Shown one piece after another: positions 14,203 to 22,765 of a DNA stretch of 64,000 nt. The notes beneath the pieces are model-generated. The model saw only the letters and a program-made list of their open reading frames with translations. It did not search any database and was not told where the DNA came from. A program made the translations under genes and the position numbers. The number at the start of each line of letters is the position of its first letter. The first letter of the stretch is position 1. The stretch covers positions 1-64,000 of the forward strand of contig JBAZLJ010000002.1 of the NCBI GenBank assembly GCA_041650315.1, given 5' to 3'. The DNA is from JAGVYF01 sp041650315 (GTDB taxonomy: Archaea; Nanobdellota; Nanobdellia; Woesearchaeales; JAGVYF01).

Positions 14203-15882
14203 ATGACTAAGTTCCAATCATATGTTATCAAGGAAATCAAACGGATCACTGAATTGAAAGATTTTAAGATAGAAGTGCCGCCTGATGATAAACTTGGAGA
14301 TCTGTCTTTTCCTTGCTTCCAGTTAGTGAATGAGAAGAATAAGAATCCTAAAGCTATCGCTGAAACACTCGCTAAATCTTTCGAGCCTTCAAAATATGTT
14401 AAGGAAGTGAAGGTTGTCGGACCTTACCTGAATTTCTACGCGAACAAAGCAGAATTAGCCAAAGAGATAATCACTTTAATCAATGAGGAAGGCAAAAGCT
14501 ATGGGTCGCAGAATATCGGCAAAGGCAAAACTATAGTCATCGATTATTCAAGCCCAAATATCGCGAAACCGTTTGGCATCGGGCACTTACGTTCCACAGT
14601 GATTGGAAATTCTCTGTACAAAACTCTTAATTTCTTGGGATACAAATGCGTCGGCGTCAACCATCTAGGAGATTGGGGCACGCAGTTCGGCAAATTGATT
14701 TACGCTTATCAGAACTGGGGCAGCGAAGAAGAGCTGAAAAAGAATTCCATCTCCCACTTATTTAGTCTGTATGTAAAATTCCATCAAGAAGTCAAAACTA
14801 ATCCTGCACTTGAAGATGAAGGACGTGCTTGGTTCAACAAGCTCGAGCATGGAGATGCTGAGGCTACACGTCTTTGGGAGCTGTTCCGTAAGATCAGCAT
14901 TGAGGAATTCAAGAAATATTACAAGGAATTGAATATTGAGTTCGATTCATATTCTGGCGAAGCGTTCTATAATAAAGTTTTAGGTGAAACTGTCGAGTTC
15001 TTCGAAAAAAAGAAGATGACTGAGATGAGCGAAGGCGCTATGGTTGTCAATCTGGATAAATTAAAAATTCCGCCTTTGATGTTACGCAAGTCTGACGGCG
15101 CTACAACTTATGCAACCCGCGATTTGGCTGCGGCCATGTACCGCGTGAAAACTTATAAGCCAGCGAAGATGCTTTACGTTGTCGGAACTCCGCAGAAACT
15201 GCATTTCGAGCAATTGTTCACAGTTCTTTCGAAAGCTGGATACAAGGACGATATGTTCGAGCATATCAATTTCGGGCATCTGCGTTTCAATGACGGCAAG
15301 ATGTCTACACGTGAAGGCAATATCATTTTCCTTGAAGAAGTATTAGACAAAGCCATTGAATTGGCTATGAAGACAATCAAAGAAAAGAATCCTGATCTTT
15401 CTGATAAAGAGAAAGTCGCGAAAGTCATCGGTATCGGATCTGTTATCTTCGCTGACTTGAGCAATGATCGTACTAAAGATATTGTGTTCGATTGGGACAA
15501 GATATTGAATTTCGAAGGCGAGACCGCACCGTACATACAATATGCTTATGCGCGTATCTGTTCCATATTCAAGAAAGTGCATGAGAATAATTCCGAACCT
15601 AAATATGAAGAGATGACAACTGCGCAGGAAGCGCGTCTTGTAAAGATGCTGGCTGGATTCCCTGCTTTGATTGCGGATTCTGCTGCGCATAGGAAACCTT
15701 CGTTAATTGCACGTTATGCTTTAGACCTTGCGCAAGCATTCAATGAATTCTATCACGCCTGTCCGATAATGACTGCTTATCCTGAATTGAAAGCTGCGCG
15801 TCTGGAGCTTTGTAAAGCTACTAAGCAAGTGATTTTCAACAGCATGTATTTGTTGGGGATTGGCGTTGTTGACGAGATGTAG
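14203..15882 (+). CDS. argS: Arginyl-tRNA synthetase
   Basis: Class I synthetase of 559 aa. The N-terminal additional domain is followed by the HIGH-type motif in AKPFGIGHLRST, then NHLGDWGTQFGKLI, the KMSKS equivalent GKMSTREGN, and a C-terminal anticodon-binding helical domain ending LLGIGVVDEM. The length is normal for the family. It charges tRNA-Arg in the cytoplasm. Confidence 0.95.
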   Translation: MTKFQSYVIKEIKRITELKDFKIEVPPDDKLGDLSFPCFQLVNEKNKNPKAIAETLAKSFEPSKYVKEVKVVGPYLNFYANKAELAKEIITLINEEGKSYGSQNIGKGKTIVIDYSSPNIAKPFGIGHLRSTVIGNSLYKTLNFLGYKCVGVNHLGDWGTQFGKLIYAYQNWGSEEELKKNSISHLFSLYVKFHQEVKTNPALEDEGRAWFNKLEHGDAEATRLWELFRKISIEEFKKYYKELNIEFDSYSGEAFYNKVLGETVEFFEKKKMTEMSEGAMVVNLDKLKIPPLMLRKSDGATTYATRDLAAAMYRVKTYKPAKMLYVVGTPQKLHFEQLFTVLSKAGYKDDMFEHINFGHLRFNDGKMSTREGNIIFLEEVLDKAIELAMKTIKEKNPDLSDKEKVAKVIGIGSVIFADLSNDRTKDIVFDWDKILNFEGETAPYIQYAYARICSIFKKVHENNSEPKYEEMTTAQEARLVKMLAGFPALIADSAAHRKPSLIARYALDLAQAFNEFYHACPIMTAYPELKAARLELCKATKQVIFNSMYLLGIGVVDEM

Positions 15883-15888
15883 ATGGAT

Positions 15889-16716
15889 TTACGTTCTTCT
15901 TGAAATAAGTTTTTCACTTACTTTGACTTTTCTTTCAAGTTTCTTGATGTCTTCATCAGCAGGCAGTTTTTCAGGTACAATACCGCTTTCCAAAAGCAAA
16001 CCTCTTACTTTAGAATTGTTCTTGATATGCTCATCAGTGATTATGGGCTCCCCTTGAAGCTCATTCTGCTTAACATTGAAATTAGTTATCTCAGTAGCGA
16101 AATTCTTTGCTGAGATAGTGACTGTCGGCAAGAAATCTGCTAATGGCCTCTTTTCAGGAACATTTAATTTTGTCTTCATCTGTTTTGTATCATTGCCGCC
16201 AAACAATGCTTCATCGCCTTTGCTTCTTATGCGAGCGAAACCTGCATCATCCACACCACGTTCATATATCAACTGGGAAAGCTCAGTTTCTGATTTAGTC
16301 AATTTATTCCTTGCTTCAATCCTTTCCCTGAAAGCAATTCTTTGCTCAATCAGTTCTTGTTTCCTAGTCTGTATCGCGAAATAGCTCTGCGCAAACGCGA
16401 TTTCCTCTTTTCTAGGATCGCCATTCTGCGCAATAAGATAGCAAGCATATCTTGTGAGCTTGATATCTTCTATCTCTTTAGTAGCACCTTTTGGCATAGC
16501 TATCGTTTTGGCGGCGCCGACAAAATGATCATTAATATCAAATCCGGCAGTTTTACATGATGCTTTTGCTTTTTCTATCGCCCCAAAGAATTTACGCCAT
16601 TCTGTATATCCTAAAAGAACCTGCAAATCTCTTGCGAACCAGAAATGTATACCTTCTTCAATATGAACATAATCCTCAAAATTCTTAGTCAACCTTACTA
16701 TTATCTGTTTGTCCAT
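15889..16716 (-). CDS. dinD: DinD-like DNA-damage-inducible protein
   Basis: The 275-aa product matches DinD in sequence style: an N-terminal BRO-like segment (GIHFWFARDLQVLLGYTEWR), LTRYACYLIAQNGDPRKEEI, and a C-terminal half with RKQELIEQRIAFRERIEARN. In enterobacteria DinD is induced by LexA-controlled damage response and inhibits RecA strand exchange. The ATG at 16716 has AGAGGTGGTG upstream. The promoter carries the tandem ACTGGACAT module also found before the radical SAM/HhH gene. Probably acquired from bacteria. It faces argS tail to tail. Confidence 0.85.
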   Translation of the reverse strand: MDKQIIVRLTKNFEDYVHIEEGIHFWFARDLQVLLGYTEWRKFFGAIEKAKASCKTAGFDINDHFVGAAKTIAMPKGATKEIEDIKLTRYACYLIAQNGDPRKEEIAFAQSYFAIQTRKQELIEQRIAFRERIEARNKLTKSETELSQLIYERGVDDAGFARIRSKGDEALFGGNDTKQMKTKLNVPEKRPLADFLPTVTISAKNFATEITNFNVKQNELQGEPIITDEHIKNNSKVRGLLLESGIVPEKLPADEDIKKLERKVKVSEKLISRRT

Positions 16717-16751
16717 AGACACCACCTCTAGATAAATGCGGATTCTACGAG

Positions 16752-16800
16752 TATATAAGTTTCACGAATGTCCAGTGGACTATGAACCATGTCCAGTGCT
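16752..16800 (-). promoter_or_regulatory. Tandem ACTGGACAT promoter module of dinD
   Basis: On the minus strand AGCACTGGACAT and CACTGGACAT occur exactly 21 bp apart, followed by TCGTGAAACTTATATA, which contains the TATA box. About 40 of 48 positions are identical to the module before the radical SAM/HhH gene (32628-32676). The two-turn spacing suits a regulator binding twice on one DNA face. Confidence 0.75.
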
Positions 16801-16864
16801 TGCGGAAAATATATAATGAAAATCATTCGTTAATTTTATATAGTTTCTTTGCGCTAATTCTATT

Positions 16865-17299
16865 GTGAATATCATACTAATTTTTGTCTGGATATATGCC
16901 GCGATGGTCGCGATGTCTTTCTGGGAATCCTATGTAGAAGGACGCAATTCATGGGATAAGAAAAAGTTAGGATGGAAACTTAAAATCGGCAAGTACCACT
17001 TTTCAGCTTATCACTTTTATCTGTTCTGCGTGATGTGGCCGTTGCTTTTAACTTTGCCATTAGTTATTTATGGATGGGATGTCCGACTGGCTGGAATACT
17101 TTTTAGCGCTTACTTTTCCGGGATGGTCATCCAGGATTTCATGTGGTTCGTTGTTAATCCGGTCGTTAAATTATCAGAGTTTAATTCTTCATTCGCAAGT
17201 TATTATCCTTGGATTAGAATCGGGCGTTTTGAGATTCCCGCGGGTTATGTGCTAGGCGTGTTGCTAGCTGTGCTTTCTTGGTACTTTGTGTGGATGTAA
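16865..17299 (+). CDS. Integral membrane protein, 144 aa
   Basis: GTG start at 16865, about 28 bp after TTTTATATAG, so probably leaderless. It has four hydrophobic spans, beginning MNIILIFVWIYAAMVAMSFW, and Trp/Tyr-rich loops (NSWDKKKLGWKLKIGKYHFS). I recognise no family. It is divergent from dinD, with the tandem operator module between them. Confidence 0.6.
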   Translation: MNIILIFVWIYAAMVAMSFWESYVEGRNSWDKKKLGWKLKIGKYHFSAYHFYLFCVMWPLLLTLPLVIYGWDVRLAGILFSAYFSGMVIQDFMWFVVNPVVKLSEFNSSFASYYPWIRIGRFEIPAGYVLGVLLAVLSWYFVWM

Positions 17300-17312
17300 A
17301 TAAGAATTAGTT

Positions 17313-17831
17313 TTATGGCACTCTTTCCAATTGCTTTATCCTGTAATCGATTTCTTCGGCGGCTTGCTTTATCTCGGACTTCTTGTCGAGGTCTAGAGGT
17401 TTTTCCTTGATCACTTCGTGGCCGATGTAATCGCATTTGTCTTTGATCTTAGTTGCTAACGCTCTCATCTCCTCTGGGCCTGGCTGAGATGGTATCCACA
17501 TGAAGTCTATGCCATCATCTTCCTTCCTAGGGATGATATTTACCATCACGTGCGGAGATGCCTGCCCTGCAGGTATGCCGTTATTGACTGTGATATTCGT
17601 GCCTTGCGCGCCGAGCATCTCGAACACTGCTCTCGACACACGATTGGCTATGATGAACATATGCGAGACGACATTGTCAGGAACTTGCTCAAGGATAGCG
17701 TGATGTTCTCTCGGAACAACTGCTATATGTCCTTCTGAAGCAGGATTAGGAACTAGAAGAGCTACTGCTAATTTATCTTGATAGACTACAAATTTGTCAT
17801 CATCTATCATATCACAGATTGGGCAAGTCAT
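17313..17831 (-). CDS. HIT-fold protein with degenerate triad, 172 aa
   Basis: The HIT fold is clear (MTCPICDMIDDDKFVVYQDK; ASEGHIAVVPREHHAILEQV), but the histidine triad reads His94-Val-Met96-Val-Asn98, so the second (catalytic) and third His are gone. The N-terminal CPIC pair may bind metal. Its start overlaps the stop of the upstream HIT gene by 4 bp (ATGA). It probably binds nucleotides or a partner rather than hydrolysing them. Confidence 0.8.
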   Translation of the reverse strand: MTCPICDMIDDDKFVVYQDKLAVALLVPNPASEGHIAVVPREHHAILEQVPDNVVSHMFIIANRVSRAVFEMLGAQGTNITVNNGIPAGQASPHVMVNIIPRKEDDGIDFMWIPSQPGPEEMRALATKIKDKCDYIGHEVIKEKPLDLDKKSEIKQAAEEIDYRIKQLERVP

Positions 17832-18964
17832 TTTCTGCCTCCGAGCAAGTCTGCAATCGCGTCAAGATCTGCTGCTTCTTCTGGCTCGTTATCTGGCGAT
17901 TCCTTTTCAATAGGTTTCTGTTCAGACTCTTGAACATCTGGTGGCGATTCTTCTTCTTGCACAGGCTCATCGAGCTCTTTCTTGACTTTACGTTTAGCTT
18001 TCTTGTTTGTCTTCAATGGTTCTACTGCTTTCGATTCAGTCGCTTTCTCTAATTTCTCAGGCTCGACATTCTCGACAGAAAGTTTTTCACGCAACTGCCT
18101 TTCCTCAGGAGTCTCTTCATAATCTTTAGGTTCTGGTTCAGCGATTATCTCTGGTTCTTTAGGTAATGGAAGTCCTGCCGCTTCTTTCTCAACCTTCTCT
18201 ACATATTCTTTCTCGACATCTTTACGATGTGATTTCTTGCCTTTCAATAATTCACCGACGGCCTTATACTGCTTGTCTTCAGGCATAAGCTGCAGATGCG
18301 CTTTGATCTTGACTAAATCTTTGCCTTTGAACATCATATTCAATTGCGGATTCGATTCAAGAACCATATCCAATTTGTCAATATTCGCTTTCAAGAATTC
18401 TTTTAGTTTTGGATTAGTATCGATGAGTTTCAATAGATCCTCTTCGGATATCTGCGCTTCCTCGAGTAGACCTTGCTCTGCAAGTTTGTCGCGCATTATG
18501 AGATGAAGATTGCCGGACAACGCTTTCTGCAGTTCCTGCATAAGTTCTGGATTGACTTGTATTTTCCTTAGATTGAACACATCAACTTTATCACCCTGCT
18601 CTCTCGGGATTATATGAACTAGAAAGTGCGGAATCTTCTGTCCTGCTGCAGGGTTATTCGCGACGAATATGTTCGTCCCAGAAACAAGCATGGCTTTCAA
18701 CAATGCCTGCGATACTCCTTTAGCAGTCTTGAAAAGATGAGCTAGAACTGGTTCAGGCACGACTGGCATTATAGGATAGTGCTCCTTCGGCATTAGTAAG
18801 ACGTGGCCGTTCGCCGCCGGAGATATGTCCAGCATAGCTACCAATAATTCGTCTTCATAGACTTTGAATGCAGGCCTTTTGCCGGCTATGATCTGGCAGA
18901 ATATACACTGCTCTTTCTGCGCCGCCATCTCTTCGGGAGTCATTTGTGCCATATGCTTAGACAT
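17828..18964 (-). CDS. HIT-domain protein with long charged tail, 378 aa
   Basis: Residues 17-125 form a HIT domain (CIFCQIIAGKRPAFKVYEDE; NGHVLLMPKEHYPIM). The triad is His113-Phe-Leu115-Val-His117: the middle His, the nucleophile in active HIT enzymes, is Leu. About 250 residues follow: a helical segment (residues 130-230) and a Glu/Lys/Pro-rich tail ending DLDAIADLLGGRK. Together with the overlapping second HIT gene it forms a pair of pseudo-enzymes. Partner unknown. Confidence 0.8.
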   Translation of the reverse strand: MSKHMAQMTPEEMAAQKEQCIFCQIIAGKRPAFKVYEDELLVAMLDISPAANGHVLLMPKEHYPIMPVVPEPVLAHLFKTAKGVSQALLKAMLVSGTNIFVANNPAAGQKIPHFLVHIIPREQGDKVDVFNLRKIQVNPELMQELQKALSGNLHLIMRDKLAEQGLLEEAQISEEDLLKLIDTNPKLKEFLKANIDKLDMVLESNPQLNMMFKGKDLVKIKAHLQLMPEDKQYKAVGELLKGKKSHRKDVEKEYVEKVEKEAAGLPLPKEPEIIAEPEPKDYEETPEERQLREKLSVENVEPEKLEKATESKAVEPLKTNKKAKRKVKKELDEPVQEEESPPDVQESEQKPIEKESPDNEPEEAADLDAIADLLGGRK

Positions 18965-19055
18965 AATTCACTATTTATTTAAACGTTTCTTTTAGGTTCA
19001 GTCATTGGTCAGTTTTAAGTTGGTCTTTAGTCAGTAAAATGGACTTTACTCTTTG

Positions 19056-19174
19056 TTTGTCGCCGGTTCGTCACCGCTTCAGATAAATGATAAAAGACAT
19101 TCCCTCGGATAGGGGACGACCTCCCTTGTCTTTGGCGCACATTAAGCACTAGTTGACTCACTAAGGGCGACAAA
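19056..19174. repeat. Structured element 1 with 35-nt conserved core
   Basis: Outer stem TTTGTCGCC (19056-19064) / GGCGACAAA (19166-19174) and inner stem AAAGACA (19093-19099) / TGTCTTT (19127-19133) enclose a core (19096-19130) that recurs at 37937-37971 with one difference, where both stems differ but remain complementary. It lies between divergent genes. It is either an RNA gene or a mobile palindromic unit. Confidence 0.65.
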
Positions 19175-19255
19175 ACAATGATAATAATGAGAAAAATAGT
19201 AAGAATAACTCGTATTTTAACACCCGGACTATATATTATAGGGATAATAACCGAA

Positions 19256-19332
19256 ATGTTTATAAATCGGTAGTTTTTCCTCCTACCATACGTAATCAGT
19301 CGTATATTTATATATCAATCAAATAGGAGGAA
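19256..19332 (+). promoter_or_regulatory. Promoter and SD region of the aEF1A gene
   Basis: Two TATA-like boxes (GTTTATAAATC near 19258 and TATTTATATATC near 19304) precede the gene. A GGAGG SD (19326-19330) lies eight bases before the ATG. This strong leadered start stands out among the many leaderless genes around it. Confidence 0.6.
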
Positions 19333-19338
19333 ATCACG

Positions 19339-20631
19339 ATGGCAAAAGCAAAACCACACTTAAACCTTGTATTCATCGGTCACGTCGACCATGGTAAATC
19401 TACCACTGTAGGTAGAGTTTTATTCGATTCAGGAAACGTTTCCGAACAGGAAATGAGAAAACTGAAAGAGAAAGCAGAAGAGCTTGGTAAAGGCGGATTC
19501 GAATTCGCATTCGTTATGGACCAGCTTAAAGAAGAAAGAGAAAGGGGCGTTACAATCGACCTTGCTCACAAAAGATTCGAAACTGACAAATACTATTTCA
19601 CAATTATCGACGCACCAGGACACAAAGACTTTATCAAAAACATGATCACTGGCGCATCTCAAGCAGATGCAGCAGTCCTTGTTGTCTCAGCAAACCCTGG
19701 AGACGGCGTACAAGCACAGACCAAAGAACACGTATTCTTGTCCAGAACACTTGGTGTACAGCAAATGATCATAGCTGTAAACAAAATGGATATGGCTAAA
19801 TACGAAGAGAAAAGATACAACGAAGTTAAAGAAGAAGTATCTAATATCTTGAAAATGGTCGGCTACAAACCAGCTGAAATTCCTTTCGTACCAGTAGCAT
19901 CATTGCTCGGCGAAAACGTAATCAAGAAAACCGACAAAATGCCATGGTATACAGGTCCAAATTTGCTAGAAGCAATCAACAATTTGAAATTGCCTGAAAA
20001 ACCAACTCACCTACCATTCAGGATGCCTTTACAAGATGTCTATAACATCACAGGTATCGGCGTAGTTCCAGTAGGAAGAATTGAAACAGGTATATTGAAG
20101 ATCGGCGACAAAGTAGTTGCAGTCCCAGGAAGGGAAGGCAAACCAGTTCCAGGCGAGTGCAAATCAATTGAGATGCACCACGAGCAGCTTACACAAGCTG
20201 AACCTGGCGACAACGTCGGTGTTTCAATCAGAGGCTTTGGCAAGAAAGACGTAGCAAGAGGCGACGTCATGGGCCATTCTGATCACGTACCAACAGTTGC
20301 ATCTGAATTCACAGGACAAATTGTCGTGTTGAACCACCCAACTGTAATAACAGTAGGATACACACCTGTATTCCACATACACACAGCACAAGTTGCTTGT
20401 CAAGTAACAGAGATTGTAAAGAAAATTAATCCAGCAACCGGCGAGACATTGCAAGAGCACCCAGATTTCATCAAAAATGGAGATGCAGCAATAATTAAAA
20501 TCAAGCCGATACAACCTCTATGCATCGAGAAGCAATCTGAAATCCCGCAATTGGCAAGATTCGCAGTTAGGGACTCAGGCGCTACTGTAGCAGCAGGCAT
20601 GTGCATCGACCTAATCAAAAAACCTATGTAG
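19339..20631 (+). CDS. tuf: Archaeal elongation factor 1-alpha
   Basis: The 430-aa translational GTPase has G1 GHVDHGKST (residues 14-22), the switch region RERGVTIDLAHKRFE, G3 DAPGHKDF, G4 NKMD and two C-terminal beta-barrel domains (VYNITGIGVVPVGRIETGIL; HTAQVACQVTEIVKKI). It delivers aminoacyl-tRNA to the ribosome. The codon choice is the most biased of the window (AAA, GGC/GGA, AAC), as expected for high expression. uS10 follows, as in many archaea. Confidence 0.97.
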   Translation: MAKAKPHLNLVFIGHVDHGKSTTVGRVLFDSGNVSEQEMRKLKEKAEELGKGGFEFAFVMDQLKEERERGVTIDLAHKRFETDKYYFTIIDAPGHKDFIKNMITGASQADAAVLVVSANPGDGVQAQTKEHVFLSRTLGVQQMIIAVNKMDMAKYEEKRYNEVKEEVSNILKMVGYKPAEIPFVPVASLLGENVIKKTDKMPWYTGPNLLEAINNLKLPEKPTHLPFRMPLQDVYNITGIGVVPVGRIETGILKIGDKVVAVPGREGKPVPGECKSIEMHHEQLTQAEPGDNVGVSIRGFGKKDVARGDVMGHSDHVPTVASEFTGQIVVLNHPTVITVGYTPVFHIHTAQVACQVTEIVKKINPATGETLQEHPDFIKNGDAAIIKIKPIQPLCIEKQSEIPQLARFAVRDSGATVAAGMCIDLIKKPM

Positions 20632-20679
20632 ATATAGGTTTAAATTTTTTATTTTTTAATTATCATACACAAAAACGGG

Positions 20680-20704
20680 CATGATGAACCAAATCTTCAT
20701 CATG
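20680..20704 (+). promoter_or_regulatory. Hairpin just before the uS10 start
   Basis: CATGATGAA (20680-20688) and TTCATCATG (20696-20704) form a perfect 9-bp stem with a 7-base loop, 13 bases before the uS10 start codon. It follows a T-rich stretch after tuf. It could be a terminator stem for tuf or a translational control element of the ribosomal protein gene. Confidence 0.5.
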
Positions 20705-20717
20705 GACTAACTGAAAA

Positions 20718-21026
20718 ATGCAAAAAGCAAGAATAAAATTGGCAAGTACAGACATCAACAAGATCAACCAGATCTGTGAAGCGATTAAAGATATTTCCAC
20801 AAAAACTGGAGTTCAGATGGCTGGACCTATTCCTTTACCTACTAAAAAGCTTAAAGTTACAACCCGTAGATCACCTTGCGGAAATGGTAAGGCTTCTTTC
20901 GACAGATTCGAGATGAGAGTACATAAAAGAGTAATCGATCTTGGTCTTGACGAACGCGCATTAAGGCTTGTGATGAGAGTACCTATACCAGACGGATTGA
21001 ATATCGAAATCGAAATGGTAGAATAG
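20718..21026 (+). CDS. rps10: Ribosomal protein uS10
   Basis: The 102-aa sequence (MQKARIKLASTDINKINQIC...VQMAGPIPLPTKKLKVTTRR) is typical of archaeal/eukaryal S10/S20. The loop PIPLPTK and the C-terminal HKRVIDLGLDERALRLVMRV are intact. It is a component of the 30S head. It follows tuf on the same strand, the common archaeal order. Confidence 0.96.
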   Translation: MQKARIKLASTDINKINQICEAIKDISTKTGVQMAGPIPLPTKKLKVTTRRSPCGNGKASFDRFEMRVHKRVIDLGLDERALRLVMRVPIPDGLNIEIEMVE

Positions 21027-21199
21027 ATTTATTTTCTTATTTTATATTACCCATACTATACTTATCCAGCATTAGTTATGTCTGTATACTATTATTCTGT
21101 TATATATATTCTGTAATGTATAAATGGTTATATAGGTAGCATCCCCATAATATATCGATAACAATTCACCGTTATACTATACTAAAATGGGTGATATGA

Positions 21200-22765
21200 A
21201 TGCTAGAAGCCATATTGGATACAGCTAGTTCTTTTGCCAGTTCTGCGAAGAAAGGCGCGCAGACTTTGGCGTTGAGCGCAGCTCTTATGATGAATTATAC
21301 GCCAGCAAATGCTTCAACCGCTGCAGAACCAAAAAGCAGCAGACCAGCACTTGAAGAATGCGTAAGCACTGAAGCGCCTCATTATATCAAAGATTATGAT
21401 GTTAGACATACTGATGACAGAGTCGAGCAAACAAAAGAAATATTTAGAGTATTGCATGCAACACGTGGCGCGTACGGCTCAGGAGAAGCATCATATACTC
21501 TAGAGAACAACGCAGTAATATTCAAAGAAAAGCTATACGGCAAGGATGTACAGCTTATCCTGCCTGAATATACTGTCAGGAAAGACGGCAAGATACTCTA
21601 TACTACCTGCAATGGTTCTAAAGAGATATCTCAGCAAGAGCTTGAAGTAGTCAGGAAAGACTTGCTCATGACATTGAAAACTGCAGTAGACAATGCTTAT
21701 TCTGACCTGAAAGGGTATACTGATTTCATTGTTGAAAGCGCAGACAAAGACTTGAAGAAAGCCGGAAAAATAAAAGAAGGCGAATGGCTTGTCGATATAT
21801 TGGATAAAGTTATTCCTGGATATGAAGCAGACGCTTCCATACCTGGAGATCTTCCAGTAAGGTATAGAGACGCACTGATGATACCTAGTATCACCAAAGA
21901 AAGCTTTGTGCCTAAGAAATTGTACCTAGCTCCTTTCGATGCATGGGGATTGTGCTATATCGATGCGGGCATAGTCGGATACCATCCGCAGGCGAGAATG
22001 ATTGATGTCATCCACGGCAAACCTACTGTGCTAACGCATGAATTGTACCATAATCAAAGAGATTTGCAAGGCAATCCTATGATCAGGTATTTCGATGCGG
22101 AACAGATGGCTTCATTGGCTATGCTAGGCAACGATTATCCATTGACTTTCCTAAGGCATGGCTATTTCAAGAAGTATCGTGAACTTGCGAAAGTGTTCTA
22201 TGGATTCGATTCTGATAAAGAACTTGAAGGCATAAAAAAGACAGAGATGGGCAGCACTTTAATATTTGATGAGAAAAAGCTAAGAAGAGTTAGTCAGAAG
22301 ATAGATACATTGTCCGCAGATATGCGCGACGTGTTCTTGACTAAAGTCGGACCTATGTTCTACAAAGATCCATTATACTGGGTATCAGTCAATAAAGATC
22401 TTGCAGATGATGCAGCAGCGACTGAGATTCTGTTCAGTGCATTCAGAGAACCTGTATTGCTTAATGGATTTGCAGAGACTTACAACTGGTTACAGGAATG
22501 GTCAGCAGTAATCGACGAATCTGCAAGAGCTGCAGAAAAAGCAATGAAAGATAAACAACCAGGATCTGGCGGGACTACGATAATAATTGGAGCTACTCCT
22601 GAACAGCAAAAAGTATTGACTGATCTCGCGAAGAAGTACGGATTCGACAACGAGTACCAGATGTACAAAATGTTCAATACATTGCACGAAGCAGGGCTCA
22701 TATCCGAGGACAGATTCTCCGGATTGAGCAAGATGCTAAAATCAGAAATGAGGTGGTTGAAATGA
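21200..22765 (+). CDS. Exported protein with HELYH motif, 521 aa
   Basis: ATG at 21200 after GGTGATATGA. The N-terminus has a weak export-like hydrophobic segment (TLALSAALMMNY) followed by an Ala/Ser/Pro-rich linker. In the centre is THELYHNQRD with His280-Glu281-x-x-His284, a zinc-metallopeptidase core, followed by downstream Asp/Glu residues that could supply the third ligand. The C-terminal part is helical. It is coupled by an ATGA overlap to a lipoprotein gene. Peptidase activity is inferred from the motif only. Confidence 0.65.
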   Translation: MLEAILDTASSFASSAKKGAQTLALSAALMMNYTPANASTAAEPKSSRPALEECVSTEAPHYIKDYDVRHTDDRVEQTKEIFRVLHATRGAYGSGEASYTLENNAVIFKEKLYGKDVQLILPEYTVRKDGKILYTTCNGSKEISQQELEVVRKDLLMTLKTAVDNAYSDLKGYTDFIVESADKDLKKAGKIKEGEWLVDILDKVIPGYEADASIPGDLPVRYRDALMIPSITKESFVPKKLYLAPFDAWGLCYIDAGIVGYHPQARMIDVIHGKPTVLTHELYHNQRDLQGNPMIRYFDAEQMASLAMLGNDYPLTFLRHGYFKKYRELAKVFYGFDSDKELEGIKKTEMGSTLIFDEKKLRRVSQKIDTLSADMRDVFLTKVGPMFYKDPLYWVSVNKDLADDAAATEILFSAFREPVLLNGFAETYNWLQEWSAVIDESARAAEKAMKDKQPGSGGTTIIIGATPEQQKVLTDLAKKYGFDNEYQMYKMFNTLHEAGLISEDRFSGLSKMLKSEMRWLK

